Below are positions 63,755-64,000 of a stretch of 64,000 nucleotides of DNA, one piece after another. Every line of letters begins with the position of its first letter. Positions within the stretch are counted from its first letter, which is position 1. The DNA comes from Chrysopilus asiliformis (lineage: Eukaryota; Arthropoda; Insecta; Diptera; Rhagionidae). The stretch covers positions 87,280,348 through 87,344,347 of the forward strand of contig OZ035960.1 in assembly GCA_964034945.1 (NCBI GenBank), in the 5' to 3' direction. The notes under the pieces are model-generated. The model made no database searches, was not told where the DNA came from, and worked only from the letters and a program-made list of their open reading frames with translations. The translations under genes and the position numbers were made by a program.

Positions 63755-64000
63755 CTAATTATCACTTGGTTGTTTTTCGGGTAGTGTCCACACAATATTT
63801 GCCGACGACTCCCTGACATTTGTATTATTTTTACCCCTCGTATTACGATTACGAAATTTGAAATTCGCAAATAAATCCCGATTATCCGTATTAGTAATAT
63901 TGTTATTAGTTTTGTTGGCATTTGTGTTTTCTGTACTGTCATTGTAAGTATTTCTATTGAAATTATCATCTATGTCATTATTTAGGGGATTTCTTTTAAA
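63755..64000 (-). CDS. 3' end of an Asn-rich protein gene, continues past the right edge
   Basis: On the minus strand an open frame runs from the window edge for 81 codons to TAG at 63757-63755. It has no start here, so it is either part of a longer exon or the edge of one. The tract is rich in Asn and Thr (NTNANKTNNNITNTDNRDLF), then basic (FKFRNRNTRGKNN), and ends SANIVWTLPEKQPSDN. Such low-complexity tails are common in insect nuclear proteins, but the family is not recognised. AATAAA on the minus strand at 63580-63575 fits a 175-nt 3' UTR. The gene is tail-to-tail with MICU3. Confidence 0.65.
   Translation of the reverse strand, partial: FKRNPLNNDIDDNFNRNTYNDSTENTNANKTNNNITNTDNRDLFANFKFRNRNTRGKNNTNVRESSANIVWTLPEKQPSDN

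Overview
This is an AT-rich eukaryotic window: genes are split by GT-AG introns, long stretches are non-coding, and most of the DNA is layered transposable elements. A DUF1091-type secreted protein gene, a MICU3 gene of insect character, mariner elements of an insect transposase group, and a mini-me/DINE-1-like repeat with GTCY tetranucleotide tracts all point to an insect, most likely a dipteran. The genus cannot be read from the sequence.

Genes. The one long host gene is on the + strand. Ten exons from 37850 to 59881 encode the last 408 residues of a MICU3-type EF-hand regulator of the mitochondrial calcium uniporter. The N-terminal targeting region is not found; it lies upstream or in an exon I cannot recognise. 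A small two-exon gene on the - strand (40680-41278, DUF1091, secreted, 178 aa) sits inside a MICU3 intron. A - strand gene enters from the right edge (63755-64000, Asn-rich C-terminus) and converges on MICU3. Between them, 60690-61805 carries a decayed coding region that I cannot identify. A few isolated exon-like stretches (23944-24033 +, 27184-27234 -, 22318-22603 -, 30251-30406 -) are listed with low confidence.

Layout. 1-37 kb is transposon-rich intergenic or intronic DNA. It holds MITEs with intact target-site duplications (Harbinger-type TWA, piggyBac-type TTAA, hAT-type 8 bp, Transib-type 5 bp, pogo/Tigger-type TA), two SINE copies, a C2H2 zinc-finger pseudogene, a mariner transposase pseudogene, and the first members of a roughly 550-bp interspersed family, called family H here. 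Family H has about ten copies or fragments across the window. 33-35 kb is a minisatellite and Helitron-like zone. 38-60 kb is MICU3 with introns swollen by the same families. 55.25-58.16 kb is a Helitron-like element carrying a 163-bp monomer array with a 978-bp six-monomer higher-order repeat. 60-64 kb holds the decayed ORF, a mariner interrupted by a Harbinger-type MITE, and the right-edge gene.

No RNA gene, CRISPR array or operon was seen. The notable content is the transposon stratigraphy (who inserted into whom, with readable target duplications), the higher-order repeat inside a rolling-circle-type element, a possible alternative MICU3 C-terminus whose tail is duplicated 4 kb downstream, and the unidentified decayed ORF. 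All calls come from reading the sequence; no database search was run.
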